Assembly: GCF_029227915.1 (NCBI RefSeq)
Contig: NC_079884.1
Span: 22,504,001-22,568,000, forward strand
Origin: Hydractinia symbiolongicarpus
Lineage: Eukaryota; Cnidaria; Hydrozoa; Anthoathecata; Hydractiniidae
Direction of reading: 5' to 3'
DNA length: 64,000 nucleotides
This document shows, piece by piece, positions 26,501-36,500 of the stretch. The notes under the pieces were generated by a model. It worked only from the letters and a program-made list of their open reading frames with translations, was not told the origin of the DNA and did not search any database. Within the stretch, counting starts at the first letter, position 1; the number at the start of each line of letters is the position of its first letter. The position numbers and the translations under genes were made by a program.

Positions 26501-28410
26501 TCATTCTACATTTTCTTTGTTTATTTCTGGTGGTAATTTCAACAATTGCTTGTTTAATTTTACAGCAAACATAACCACTCCAGCAGCCAAACTGCAATGT
26601 TTAGAACTTTAAAATAGAACTATAAGAATGTTTTCATTGTGATCCCTAAAATTGTATATAATTGAAATTATTTTCCTTACGTTTTCTATTAGCAGGAGAT
26701 ATGTTTTCTACAAAAATATTTTTTATTCAAATTTAAATGCTTTTGTGACTTAAGAGACTTCAATTCCTATGTTTTTTATCAGGCTATTAGGTTGTTAATG
26801 GCTTAAAAACCATTTATCAGGATATTATGTTGGAAAGCAGTAACCTTGGTTGTTTGCATGGACCTCACTGCATTTGTCCCTTGAACTCTCTTCCTGCCTT
26901 TAGTAATTAGTTGGAACATGCCAGTCTTTTCAGAAGCAATATTTTATCAGTGTTAAAACAACACTATGGTATGCTTTTTGAGAATTGTTTAGAATTGTGA
27001 TAGGTTCACTACTGAGAAACATGATTCAAAGGATCAAGGTGCAGTTAACGATACCAGTACTGCTTCAGTAGGTTTTAACCAACTAGCTAATCAACTTAAA
27101 GACCCATTTTTTTATTTTTATGCTTGTTAAAAGACATTTATAATGTTTTTAGATCAGGGGGAATGTTCTAGCAATGTTTGTTCTAAAGCTTTTAACGAGA
27201 GAACTATATCAAACCTTATACCAAAAGCTAAAAAAATGGTAAGTGATATTTGGTCAACAAATGTAGTAGTAACCATTGCTCTAGTGGTAGCTAATTATTT
27301 AAAAGTTTGAATGATTTCTGACTGAGGGCAATATTTTTAGTACAACCCACAGGAATAAGTTATTTGTTAGTGCCAAGGTAGATAAAGTTGAGTTTAGATT
27401 TCTTACAATTATGAACTTGTTGACGACCAAATGAAATGAAGGCAAATAGTTTTGTCTAAAAACAGATTGAGACTTTCAAACACTCATATGTTTAACTCCT
27501 GTAAACAAAAAACATTAACTTGTATTTACTTATAAGTTACTTTTATTTCATTACTTGCGAACAATCTTGACTTCAAATCCGGCAAGAGGTTTTTCCTATG
27601 CGAATTTATGAGTGAACCTGTCTTTTGTAAAGCTGATAATTTTAGGGGTTCTTTTGTTTTCTTTTGATTGTAGGTAAGACGTACTTACTCGCAAAGAAAA
27701 TATACTTTGGATTCGTTAGGTGAAAGGGACGCTATTGAAGATCACTATCTACAACTGTAAGAAATTATTTTTAATAAAATGTACTCATTACGTGCACACT
27801 TCAATCTGTGTATAATTTGACACTCTAATGAGAAAGTTATGTGTCTAGGTTTTGTAACAGAATGGGTAATGGGTAATGGGTAATTCAATGTAATAAATGG
27901 GGATGCTATATCAGCAATCTACATGTTGTTTTTTTATTTAGAAAACGAAATTCCTTAGTTCAAAGGCCAACTAGATCACGTAACCATAAGGGTCATCATC
28001 ATCACAAGCGCAAGCACAAAAGACAAAAAGATAACAACTCTGGCATGAGCTCAGTCACACAAGAAACAGATCAGCAAGATACTGTTGTTAGGAAGGCTCG
28101 TGTAATTCAATCATCTGATCAAAATAGTGAGACAGAAAGTGATGACGAAGGAATACAACTTAAAACGAAGATGCCAACAGAAGTCACTCCATTAGTTACT
28201 AATCCTCTGGTCTCACAATCATATAATAAACAAAAGACAGAAGAAGACAAAGCAAATAGCATTGATGAAAGCCTGTCAAGAGATGACATGGTAATTAATA
28301 TAATTGACCCATGGGCCGATAACTTATCACCACCACGTAAAAGCCAGATGAATGCAGACATGTCTGATCGATACAAAGACAGTAATTATACACATGAGAC
28401 TGGTTTATGA
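5539..28410 (+). CDS. Na+/H+ exchanger A (SLC9 family, NHE2/3/5-like), first exon not found
   Basis: Electroneutral plasma-membrane Na+/H+ antiporter. Exons: 5539-5584, 5655-5696, 6010-6075, 7231-7312, 8069-8096, 8500-8600, 9553-9628, 10095-10162, 14216-14327, 14759-14840, 17390-17485, 17625-17746, 18847-18923, 20551-20679, 21926-22015, 22674-22739, 22936-23045, 23399-23443, 23753-23821, 24733-24788, 27153-27238, 27674-27756, 27942-28410. Together they keep one frame of 733 codons plus stop. Family motifs seen: [47 protein letters not shown] (the Asn-Asp ion-binding pair, split across an intron), [26 protein letters not shown]. The cytoplasmic tail carries [12 protein letters not shown], an acidic ETESDDEG and ends ETGL. 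The second exon has a GC donor (5697). By comparison with NHE-B an exon of about 72 codons (signal peptide, first helix) is missing upstream. The last ten exons are repeated at 30524-38746. Exon ends were set by splice consensus, frame and matching exon lengths in NHE-B. Confidence 0.9.
5697..6009 (+). other. GC-AG intron of NHE-A with tRNA-like relic
   Basis: The donor is AAG|GCAAGT, the known strong consensus for GC-AG introns; only this site keeps the frame (next exon starts at 6010, giving R-A-A-K-E-N-A-D). The nearest GT leads to a stop codon. Inside, 5884-5902 reads TTGGGTTCAAATCCCAA, a perfect T-arm/B-box shape, with a TGACAA/TTGTCA pair around it; probably a tRNA-derived SINE remnant rather than a working tRNA. 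Confidence 0.65.
7523..7580. repeat. 29-bp tandem duplication
   Basis: TTAAGCACCTAGTGTTCAAG... is present twice head to tail (7523-7551, 7552-7580) with two base differences, in an NHE-A intron. Confidence 0.75.
9462..9636 (+). repeat. Gene-conversion tract shared with NHE-B
   Basis: About 90 bp of intron plus the following 76-bp exon ([20 protein letters not shown]...) match 45825-46000 in NHE-B with about three differences, one of them a 1-base indel. Flanking introns do not align by eye and the next comparable exons differ at roughly one base in eight. Immediately upstream (9446-9462) a second acceptor-like TTTATTTCAG|GTTTTGGC survives, which looks like the original start of this exon. 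Confidence 0.8.
11205..11325. repeat. Internal direct repeat of hAT element (copy 1)
   Basis: About 120 bp from 'ccttggtcagat' to 'gcattaaagga' recurs at 13031-13152 with only a few differences. The downstream copy sits inside the transposase relic; this one lies upstream of it, so the element has been internally rearranged. A GTT-repeat at 11440-11456 follows. Confidence 0.8.
11880..13615 (+). pseudogene. hAT-family transposase relic (ZNF862-like)
   Basis: Three broken frames in series. 11977-12312 contains [10 protein letters not shown] and a [11 protein letters not shown] segment, as in the RNase-H-like core of hAT transposases and the derived ZNF862 proteins. 12351-12803 continues the alpha-helical insertion domain. 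13300-13365 spells the C-terminal dimerisation signature ([12 protein letters not shown], then TDHRLQLS). Frameshifts between the pieces, an internal stop near 13456 and lack of a clear N-terminal zinc finger show it is not functional. Assignment rests on motif recognition. Confidence 0.65.
14841..17389 (+). other. NHE-A intron, 2.5 kb
   Basis: AT-rich, no gene. Holds a Helitron-like element (16335-17020) and a T-run before the acceptor at 17388-17389. Nothing else recognised. Confidence 0.6.
16335..17020 (+). mobile_element. Non-autonomous Helitron-like element, copy 1
   Basis: Starts A|TCTATATAATAATAC and ends CTAG|T, matching the Helitron rule of TC...CTRR inserted between A and T. A GTCT-repeat lies near the 5' end (16357-16372). 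Reverse-complement copies at 20843-21570 and 30816-31535 share the same ends and most of the body. No coding capacity, so it would have depended on a helper. The 3' hairpin is worn here but visible in the other copies (CCCGTGAA...TTCACTGAGG). Confidence 0.6.
18924..20550 (+). other. NHE-A intron holding the left breakpoint of the tandem duplication
   Basis: No gene recognised; the open frame at 19560-19757 has no recognisable homology. The left edge of the duplicated unit lies at about 20193, where 'taaaaattataactag' begins to match 30166 onward. Confidence 0.6.
20843..21570 (-). mobile_element. Non-autonomous Helitron-like element, copy 2
   Basis: Reverse complement of the element at 16335-17020. 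On the minus strand it begins TCTATATAATAATAATGC preceded by A and ends in CTAG followed by T. Lies in the intron between NHE-A exons 20551-20679 and 21926-22015. Confidence 0.6.
24262..24440 (-). mobile_element. LINE 3' end fragment
   Basis: Minus-strand translation gives the end of a LINE polyprotein ([19 protein letters not shown], then [19 protein letters not shown]) followed by a CATCAT-type tail when read on the + strand (24262-24279). Same family as 541-670. It is truncated on the 5' side near 24440 and lies in an NHE-A intron; the duplicated unit carries the same insertion at 34258-34440, so it predates the duplication. Confidence 0.65.
25280..25700 (-). mobile_element. Old, diverged relative of the Helitron-like family
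   Basis: Phrases such as 'actattgtgttgagtt', 'acggttcagaagatattcaaaggtt' and 'gacttcatcaaccc' occur in the same order and spacing as in 21120-21245 of the younger element. Ends cannot be placed. Duplicated at about 35610-36030. Confidence 0.35.
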
Positions 28411-30165
28411 TGATTAGGTACAATGCACTTGTCCTGAAATAAGCATAACAAATTTTTTAACATTTTCCAACGTATGATGATTATAATAATTGATATTTTT
28501 CGTTTATCACCTTTTTTCCTTGCTTTTTTCAACCAAAATTTAAATGTAATACATTTTTCATGTGTTTTTCAAATTTTATTCAAGCACCAAAAAAAATTGT
28601 AACATAGTGTGCAGTATGATGCACATCATAAAATATGAGACCTGTTACCTAAAAAAACCCATTTATTCTACTGCTGTTGACAGATGTTTAATTTATTGAA
28701 AATATAATGAGGATGAAAATCTACTGTTAGAATAAAAAAGAAGTTTAATGTACAATTTAGTTCAAAATATATTTAAACAAAACAGTAAGTTGTAAAGTTT
28801 AACCACACAAGTAATTATTCAAGCTGTTTCTATTATTACCTTTGCTGTTAGGCCTTTATAATCAACACTGTGGATTATTTTGTAATGCTAGAAAGTGCAA
28901 CTAGCAGATTTACTAAACGCTGTCCACCTAGCCTACACATTGCATAAGTGGCAATTCCACAGTCTCCCGGCAAAAGACCATCGACTGTTAAATATTTTTA
29001 ACCATATATTTTGAAAACTGACTTTGCCTATTAAACTTTGCCCAAGATTTGTTTTGTTTATGTCAATTGTTAATAATCTTTTTCAGTATAGTTTTCAAAC
29101 TCTGATTTTTCTAATTTGTATAATAATTTAATTTGTTGCACATAAACAGAAATATAGGAATATTTATTCTACCAATAAAAACATTTGATTATTTATGTTT
29201 GTATATATTAATATAATTAACTCTCAGCATTAAGAGCACCGTTGAAAAAAAGTTTTTTATTATTTGTTTATGTCCCCAGATTTCTTTATGTAAGTTTATT
29301 TTTTTACACAATGGATTTATTTCCACAATATGGCCTTGTGTTATCATTTCTTAACTTATTTTCAATCATGCTTCGTTGTTTAAAACTAGTTATTAATCAG
29401 TATCCAATTTGATCATTTCTTGTCGCCTTCAATTAGAAAGTAAAGTAAAAAAGAGAATTGCAAATATAAATCACAAAAATAAATTACGAAACGTATTGTT
29501 TAAAGAATAAAGAGAATTTTGTTTAAATTGTTTATTTACAGTTTAGTTGTCTAAGAATTTGTCTAAAATTTGCTATTATTACAACAGAATGTTCACATAT
29601 GTTTTATCTTTTTGAAAAAAGTCAGGAGATTACCCCATAATGTTTGGACAACTACAACTTTACTTATGTAACTGCTATTATCTGGTAAGAAGCAAATAAT
29701 TAGATGCCCAATATGCATTGGTTTACCATAACTCACTTATGTAATATTTCAATTTTTCATGTAGCTTAATTACTACAATAGTGGTTTTCCTTTTCAAAGC
29801 TAACTAAATGTTGGGATTTAAATGTTGCAAGGCTTGAATACTTTGTTGATTTTGTTTTAGCTGTGTTCTGTTTTTTGTTGTGAATCTATCCTATCCAGCC
29901 TTTTCAATTTGTATCACAAGCTATTTTTTGTTTATTCACATATCGAGCCTTGAACAAATGGTGATCATTCACAGTGGTCAAAAAAACCTTACCCACTATG
30001 GTTGTCTTGGCATAACAAAGGTGAGAAAAACTTAAAATATTTTTACTCAACATTTTATTACTATTAAAAATCTTTGGTAGAGTAATTTGGTGTCCGAGGT
30101 CACAAGACACGTGTTTATACTAATCGAACCTGCATAACGCAAAAACCAGGGTTTTATTGTTATTG
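28411..30165 (+). other. 3' untranslated and downstream sequence of NHE-A, unit 1
   Basis: Possible polyadenylation signals AATAAA at 28731-28736 and 29174-29179, both kept in unit 2 (39055-39060 and 39499-39504). No gene recognised. Confidence 0.55.
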
Positions 30166-30523
30166 TAAAAATTATAACTAGAAAAAAAACTCCTATAGTT
30201 TGGCAGTAAGTTGGAATCTGTGTATGTTCTGTACAAAATCAGAGTACTAAGCTCAGAAAACTATTTCTCTAAGCTAGTCAAACTCTTTTTGAATCTGATG
30301 AGGCAATTAATGACCCAGCTATTATCTCATTTCTCATTTTTTATTGATAGATCTGAGGTAACAATTAATTGTATTTACAGTCAGGTTTTACATGAGAATA
30401 TGATGACCTGGCTATAGACAGAAGGAGCACATTTTTAAGAATTGCCTAGAACTTTTACATATAAAATATTCTATTGGAAAAGCAGCATGTATGGAATATG
30501 CTTAATAGATTCTTTCTCTTTAG

Positions 30524-33500
30524 AGTTATGGAGGGCTTCGTGGAGCTGTGGCGTTTTGCTTGGCTGTTTTAATTAAATCAACCAACAGTGTATTTCGAAA
30601 TGTAGTTTTCACTACGACAGTAATAGTGGTCATTTTCACTGTCTTTGTTCAGGTATTTTTTTATTTTATTTTAAGTAAAGTTTTGGATTTGTTAGTCAAG
30701 CATAATTAAGATATAAAACATGATTAAATCTAGCCTAATTTTAAATAATAAAAAGTGTGATTGCATAAACAATAGACATTTTAAAGTTTAAATTTGGAAA
30801 GCTTTAATAGTAATACTAGTCGATAAAGCCCGTGAAAAAATTCACTGAGGCAGGATAAAAATAAAAAGGAAGCGTCATTTGAATTTTGTTGATGGCAGCA
30901 ACCCATCCACAAAAAAAACTGAATGTTGTTTTCACGTTGCCTCTATTGTGTAGAGCTTAAACTGCTGATCAAAAAAATTTATATGATCATGTGCTTTTAA
31001 TGAGCGGTTAATGAAATATAGGGGTTTAAAAATTTTGCTGCCGTCAGCAATGGTCCATCAAAACTCAATTTGTTTTTTTTTTAAATTTGTATACGTGTTG
31101 CCTTTATTGTATAGATCTTAAAACGCTGATCAAGAAAATGTATAGGACCGTGTACTTTTGACAAACGGTTGCAGAAATATTAGGATTTAAAGGTTTTTTG
31201 GTAACTTCATCAACCCATCCATTCCGAAACAGATTCGAGGACCCAGGTTTGGGAAACTTACCCAACTTGGTCCCAGGTAGTCCCTAGTTACCAACACGGT
31301 TAAAAATCATTAACGTCACCACCTCGTTTCCAAGTTATTTAGCCTCAAAGTTTTAGGTGCACTGTAATGGCTTCATTAATTTAATATAGGATATTGAAGT
31401 TATATTTGTCGTGCTGTAACGTCGGAAAATTTACCATTTCAGACATGCATTTTTCGGCAACATGAAAGGAAAATGAAGACATCTACTTTGCCTGTCACAG
31501 ACAGACAGACACGCTTAGCATTATTATTATATAGATTGATATATCATGTTTTAAATTTTGCCATAGTTTGTTTTGGAATAGTTTTAATGCAGCCACATGA
31601 TGCTTTAATATCACTGTAATTGGTCCTAACGCAATCTTTTAAAATCGTGTAAATAAAAAAAAGGAGAGAAAAATATGTGAAAGGAGATTGTTGAGGATAA
31701 GAAATTCAGGATGTGGAAACAAAAAGTGTTTAAAACAGTCTTATGCTATTGCTCAATACAATTAGCCCAGTAGGGAAACAAATAGAAAGGATTGAATAGA
31801 AGCATTAGGTTGATAATAAAAAGAATTGGGTTGTGTGGAAAAGAATACCTTTAAGATACTTATCATAGTTTTTATTTTCCTTTATTTTAGGGTACCACAA
31901 TTAAAAAGCTAGTGAAACTTTTGGGTGTTAAAAGAACCCAGAAACGAGAAAAATCCATGGCAGAAACTTTAAATGATAGAGTAAGAAAATAAAGATGTAT
32001 CAACATTTGTATTTCCCCCAAAACCTACTTTATTCTCAATTTGATACTGTCTCTTAAGTTGTCTGACTCCTTTTGTAACAATATATTGGAGTAGCATTCC
32101 GTTATGAAACGAACTTTTTTGGCAAAATCTTGCCCTCCTTCCCCTGTAACAGGTGTATCAGAACCCTTTAAATTTGTATCTGTTTTGTAAAAAGTTTCGT
32201 GGTTTTTGGTTTTGTTATTTTTTAAAATACTGAATCACAAATTACTATTACATTCGAATTGCATTTTAGACTTTAACTGTGATGTAATGTTTTTTTAACT
32301 GCTAGGTGTTAGAGATGTGAGCATAACAAACTAAAGTAAAATTATTTTCCACCACGATACCCACCCCTAACGCCCATAAAAATTACCTAATTAATTTGGT
32401 ATTAACTAAATTATCCAAAGTGAACATTATTTCTAGAAGTGCCAGTGAAATAAACTTAAATTGTTAGGTCATTGTCTTTCTCGTTATAATTAACGTTTAA
32501 ATTCTTAGGCTTCTTACATCCTTTTATACCAAATTTTACAGGAAAAAGCAGTGGTACAAAAACAATTTTTTTGGATGTTATATGGTGCATATATACAGCA
32601 TTCGAGTTTGTCTTCTTTGTCAATTTTTTATTGATTTTATTTTGCATCAACAATATGTTTCATTTTGCATTAGATGCTTGGATACATGGTTGCTGGTGTT
32701 GAAGAGATCATTGGTGTGCATGGACATGGCTTTTGGGCTGTATGTGTTTTACTGTTATTGTTTTTATTTACTGCTTTTTCTTTTTCAATTTCTATCGATA
32801 TGTTGGGCTGTAAGAAAATCTTTTTGTCTTGTCTGTAATCAGCACATAATTGGTGGTATTATTATGATTTACCTTAAATAGATCACTTGGAAGACATGAA
32901 AAACAATTTGATTTTTTTTTCTTTAATTTTTTAGAACATGCTTGAAGTTATTAATAAAAGATATCTAAGGCGTTGGTTAGAAAGGGAGCCAGATTTGTTT
33001 CTAGATGAAGAAATTGTATATGCTGAAAGAAGGATGGCATTTAAGTATGACTATATTCTCACTTTCCTTTTTATTGTTGTTGTTGTTTATTTATTTGAGA
33101 AACTCAAGAAGCTAGATTTCATTTCAATCTAAGCCTGGCTTTATAATAATGAATAATCTTGACTTAATGTTTAACTACTTGTACACCCCTTACTTCCAGC
33201 TTTTTGACATCAAATAATCTTCTGAAATAACTTTTTACCCTTTATAAAGTTAAATACTTGTTGTGTTTTGTGTTAATTGTGTTTTTATTGTGTGATATAT
33301 TTTTTTTTCATTAAACTTTATTTGATCCAATGTTGATGACATCCAATTGGTGAAAAATTTATTTAACTTATTTATAGTCATGTTGTTCTTTATGTAGACA
33401 TGCACTGACTTATGCTGCCAATCCGACAATGATGTTAGCAAGGTATTTCTTATTATAAAATTTTTAAAGATTTAAAAAAATATAACGCTTAGCACTCGCT

Positions 33501-36500
33501 CATATATGTAGTGAGTTCTTATTCACCTAATCTTAAACACTTAATCTTTTTGTCTCCCATTGTTCGATGAAAAAAGAAAAGAGTATTGATGTTAAAATGA
33601 GTCATATTTTATGAAAATTGATTTCCTACAGTATAGCAATGCCAAGATTGTCTTTTATGATTTTTTTTCTTTAATTTTATGTAATGTGAATAATGTCTTG
33701 ATTATAAAAACTACCATAGTTTTTATAATCTCTCATGAATCATTTTAAGGGAGAATGATGAAGCAGAGTTAAGTGCTTTAAAACGAAACCCATCCATAGC
33801 TCTTCAGCTGGCGTTAAGGTAAGTTGTACTTCAATCTGAGAAGTTGATAATAAATGTTGGGTGGCAAGTATCCCTTTAAAGTGATAATCCAAAAATAAAT
33901 GTAGGGAATGTAATCTCCTTTAAGTTTAACATTTTTAAGCCCTTGATAATCTTAAACTTTAAATAAATAAAAAAAAATGGTTTATATGTTCTGTACAAAA
34001 TGTTGTTCTCGAAACTAATTAATAATTGAAGAACACTAATACTGGCTGTTACAGCTATGTAACAATCATAGTGTTTTAAAAAATACATACCTATAAATTT
34101 GTTCTGCTTTTAGCCTGTGCATAACTGATATAATTGAGAATTCTGCTACCATTTTGGGCCATTAGCAGTAATAATATTTTGTGCATCTTTGACATATTTT
34201 GTGTGTTTAAAAGCACAACAAACAGATATAAATGTGGCTATTTTTATTTTATTTTTATTCATCATTATCATCATTCTCGGCTTAATGTCCGTTTTCCGTG
34301 CTAGCATGGGTTGGACGGGGTATATTAATGACCCTCTTCCAATCTGATCTAGACCGTGTTAGATCTAAACTCAACTTCCTCTGTATCAAGTCTGTCCTTA
34401 TAACCTCCTGCCAAGTCTTTCTCGGTCTGCCACAAAAACAAAATAAAAGAGAATATGAAACAAAATAAAAAAGAATTAAAGAATAATTTTATATTACAAA
34501 ATCAAATAATGTAAATACAATCTCTATAATGCAGATCAATAAAAATATTACAGTGCTAATCAGAGCCATGTCTATTTATAAATCCAAAATAAATGAGTGT
34601 ACTGTAGAAAGAAAAAAAAACGTTCAGTATTTTTCCTTATATACCCTCAAATTATCAAGGGCAGATGAGTCCCTTATAGGCACTGTATCTTTAAAATATC
34701 TTTTTATTGTGGCTATTAAAATAAGAGAAACCTTTTTAACTTTCTCAAAGTAGTGTCCTCAGTACATTATACTTAATAATATTGTTGGATTACTTTTTAG
34801 GAGCCAGGAATTAAAAGGAACTGAATGTGGAATGATTGATTACAACATTCTTAAAGGTAAACCTCTAAAGTTATATTTTACTTTTGAATTCTGTATGATT
34901 ATCTCAAATTTTTAGAATTTTGAAATAATTTTTGTCCCTTTTTAAACTCTTGAAACTGAAATTATTTTTTCAGTCTAAATAACTCTTGGTCATATATGTA
35001 TTTATTTCTGCTCTTTTTATTGAGAAATGTCCATAGAAGATTTCACTTACATCAGTGTTCAGTAAAGGGATCCTCTATAGCATAAAACCTTATTTGAGAA
35101 ACTATAATGCATAATTACCGTGCAGTTAAACAAAAATTATTCAAATTTCCATCTTTAACGTTCAATGTAAAGATTACTTACATTAGCTTTTTATCACCAG
35201 GCTAGCCTATAGACAATTTACTAACCTTACCTCTGGTAAATTGTATTTTTAGAAATACAATATTTCCCCAGGCCTAAAAATAAGGGAAATTTAAGGGAGG
35301 CTTTTAATTTAATTTAATTAGAGTATTTATTACAAAATAAGAAAAAATTGAGAGAAATATCACTTTGCTGTCAATAAGTTCATTTCTAGCGCCGTTTTTC
35401 TCTATTTGATCATTTGAAAATAAAGATGTTGCCTTTGTTTTCTATTCCTGCAAATGTGTTCATCTGAGTTAAGTGGGCATTTTATTGATAAGCCTGATTT
35501 GTTGAAAACATCTGTGATGAAAAACGGTTGGATGACTTCCTTATTCAAGTGAGAGTAAAATCATTGTGAAAGTTAGGTCTTTAAGATTGCCAGAAAATGC
35601 AGTTTTATAAACATAAAGAGTTTATGTCCCCACTATTGTGTTGAGTTAAAAATGCTAATCATGCACTTCGAATGAACGGTTCAGAAGATATTCAAAGGTT
35701 TCATGATGACTTCATCAACCCGTTTTTTCTGAAATAGGTGTGTTAGGCAAGTTTAGTTCCCCAAAAGGGGTTGTTGTCAATTATTACTACTCTTTTTCAA
35801 GTTGTTACCCATCAGACTTAAACATGCTCTTGTTCAACGCATGTCAGTGTATTGAATTGAAGTTTTGCAGTAACATCAGAAAAGTTAACATATATAAATT
35901 TTTAGCTACATCAAGAAAATATATCCACTTTGGGCACTAGTTTTTGAACCAAGGAAATATCCACAGGGGATTGCCCATCATACATTTTTTCTACATCACT
36001 ATGTCGTGCATTCTTACCTGCCTGTTAAAATGAAGAAATGAAATTTACTGAAACAGGCTATTATTATGATTATAGGTGTAATTATATTGGTTTTTGATTT
36101 ATTAACCCCTAAAAAATTGTTCTAAAAATTGATGCAAAGTCACGGAAAAATAAGCTACTATTTTAAACAAACAAAAATGGGACTATTATAGAGATAGGAT
36201 GATACAAAATGAATCAGCGTAGTTTGCTATGAGTACCAACGCTTTCAAGCTTTCATTCACAAAACAGTGAAGAGAAGCGAAAGATTCTTTTTCCGTGATA
36301 TTATTTGTTGTAAAAGTGCATATACTGTGGGAAAATCTGTAGTAGGTATAGTGATAACAAGTACTCATGGCAGTGCCAATGTATATTAGTACCTGGCAGT
36401 GTATTGTCTTCTTTTTTTATACGTGTTGTTTAATTGGCTTATATCAATCACATGACATAGTTTTATTTTCCTGTAGGGGATAAATGGTAAACAAAAAAAT

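Larger units (their letters stand above)
20193..30160 (+). repeat. Tandem segmental duplication, unit 1 (about 10.0 kb)
   Basis: From about 20193 the sequence matches 30166-40493 in the same orientation over introns, exons, 3' untranslated and downstream sequence, with scattered single-base changes and a handful of indels. Unit 1 ends near 30160 ('gggttttattgt'); five bases (30161-30165) separate it from unit 2. It carries NHE-A exons 14-23 of those listed, a Helitron-like copy, a LINE fragment and about 1.75 kb beyond the stop codon. Confidence 0.93.

Noticed and set aside
28119-28376. Minus-strand frame opposite the last NHE-A exon (and at 38455-38712)
   Set aside because: Shadow of the coding exon on the other strand; it exists twice only because the exon is duplicated.
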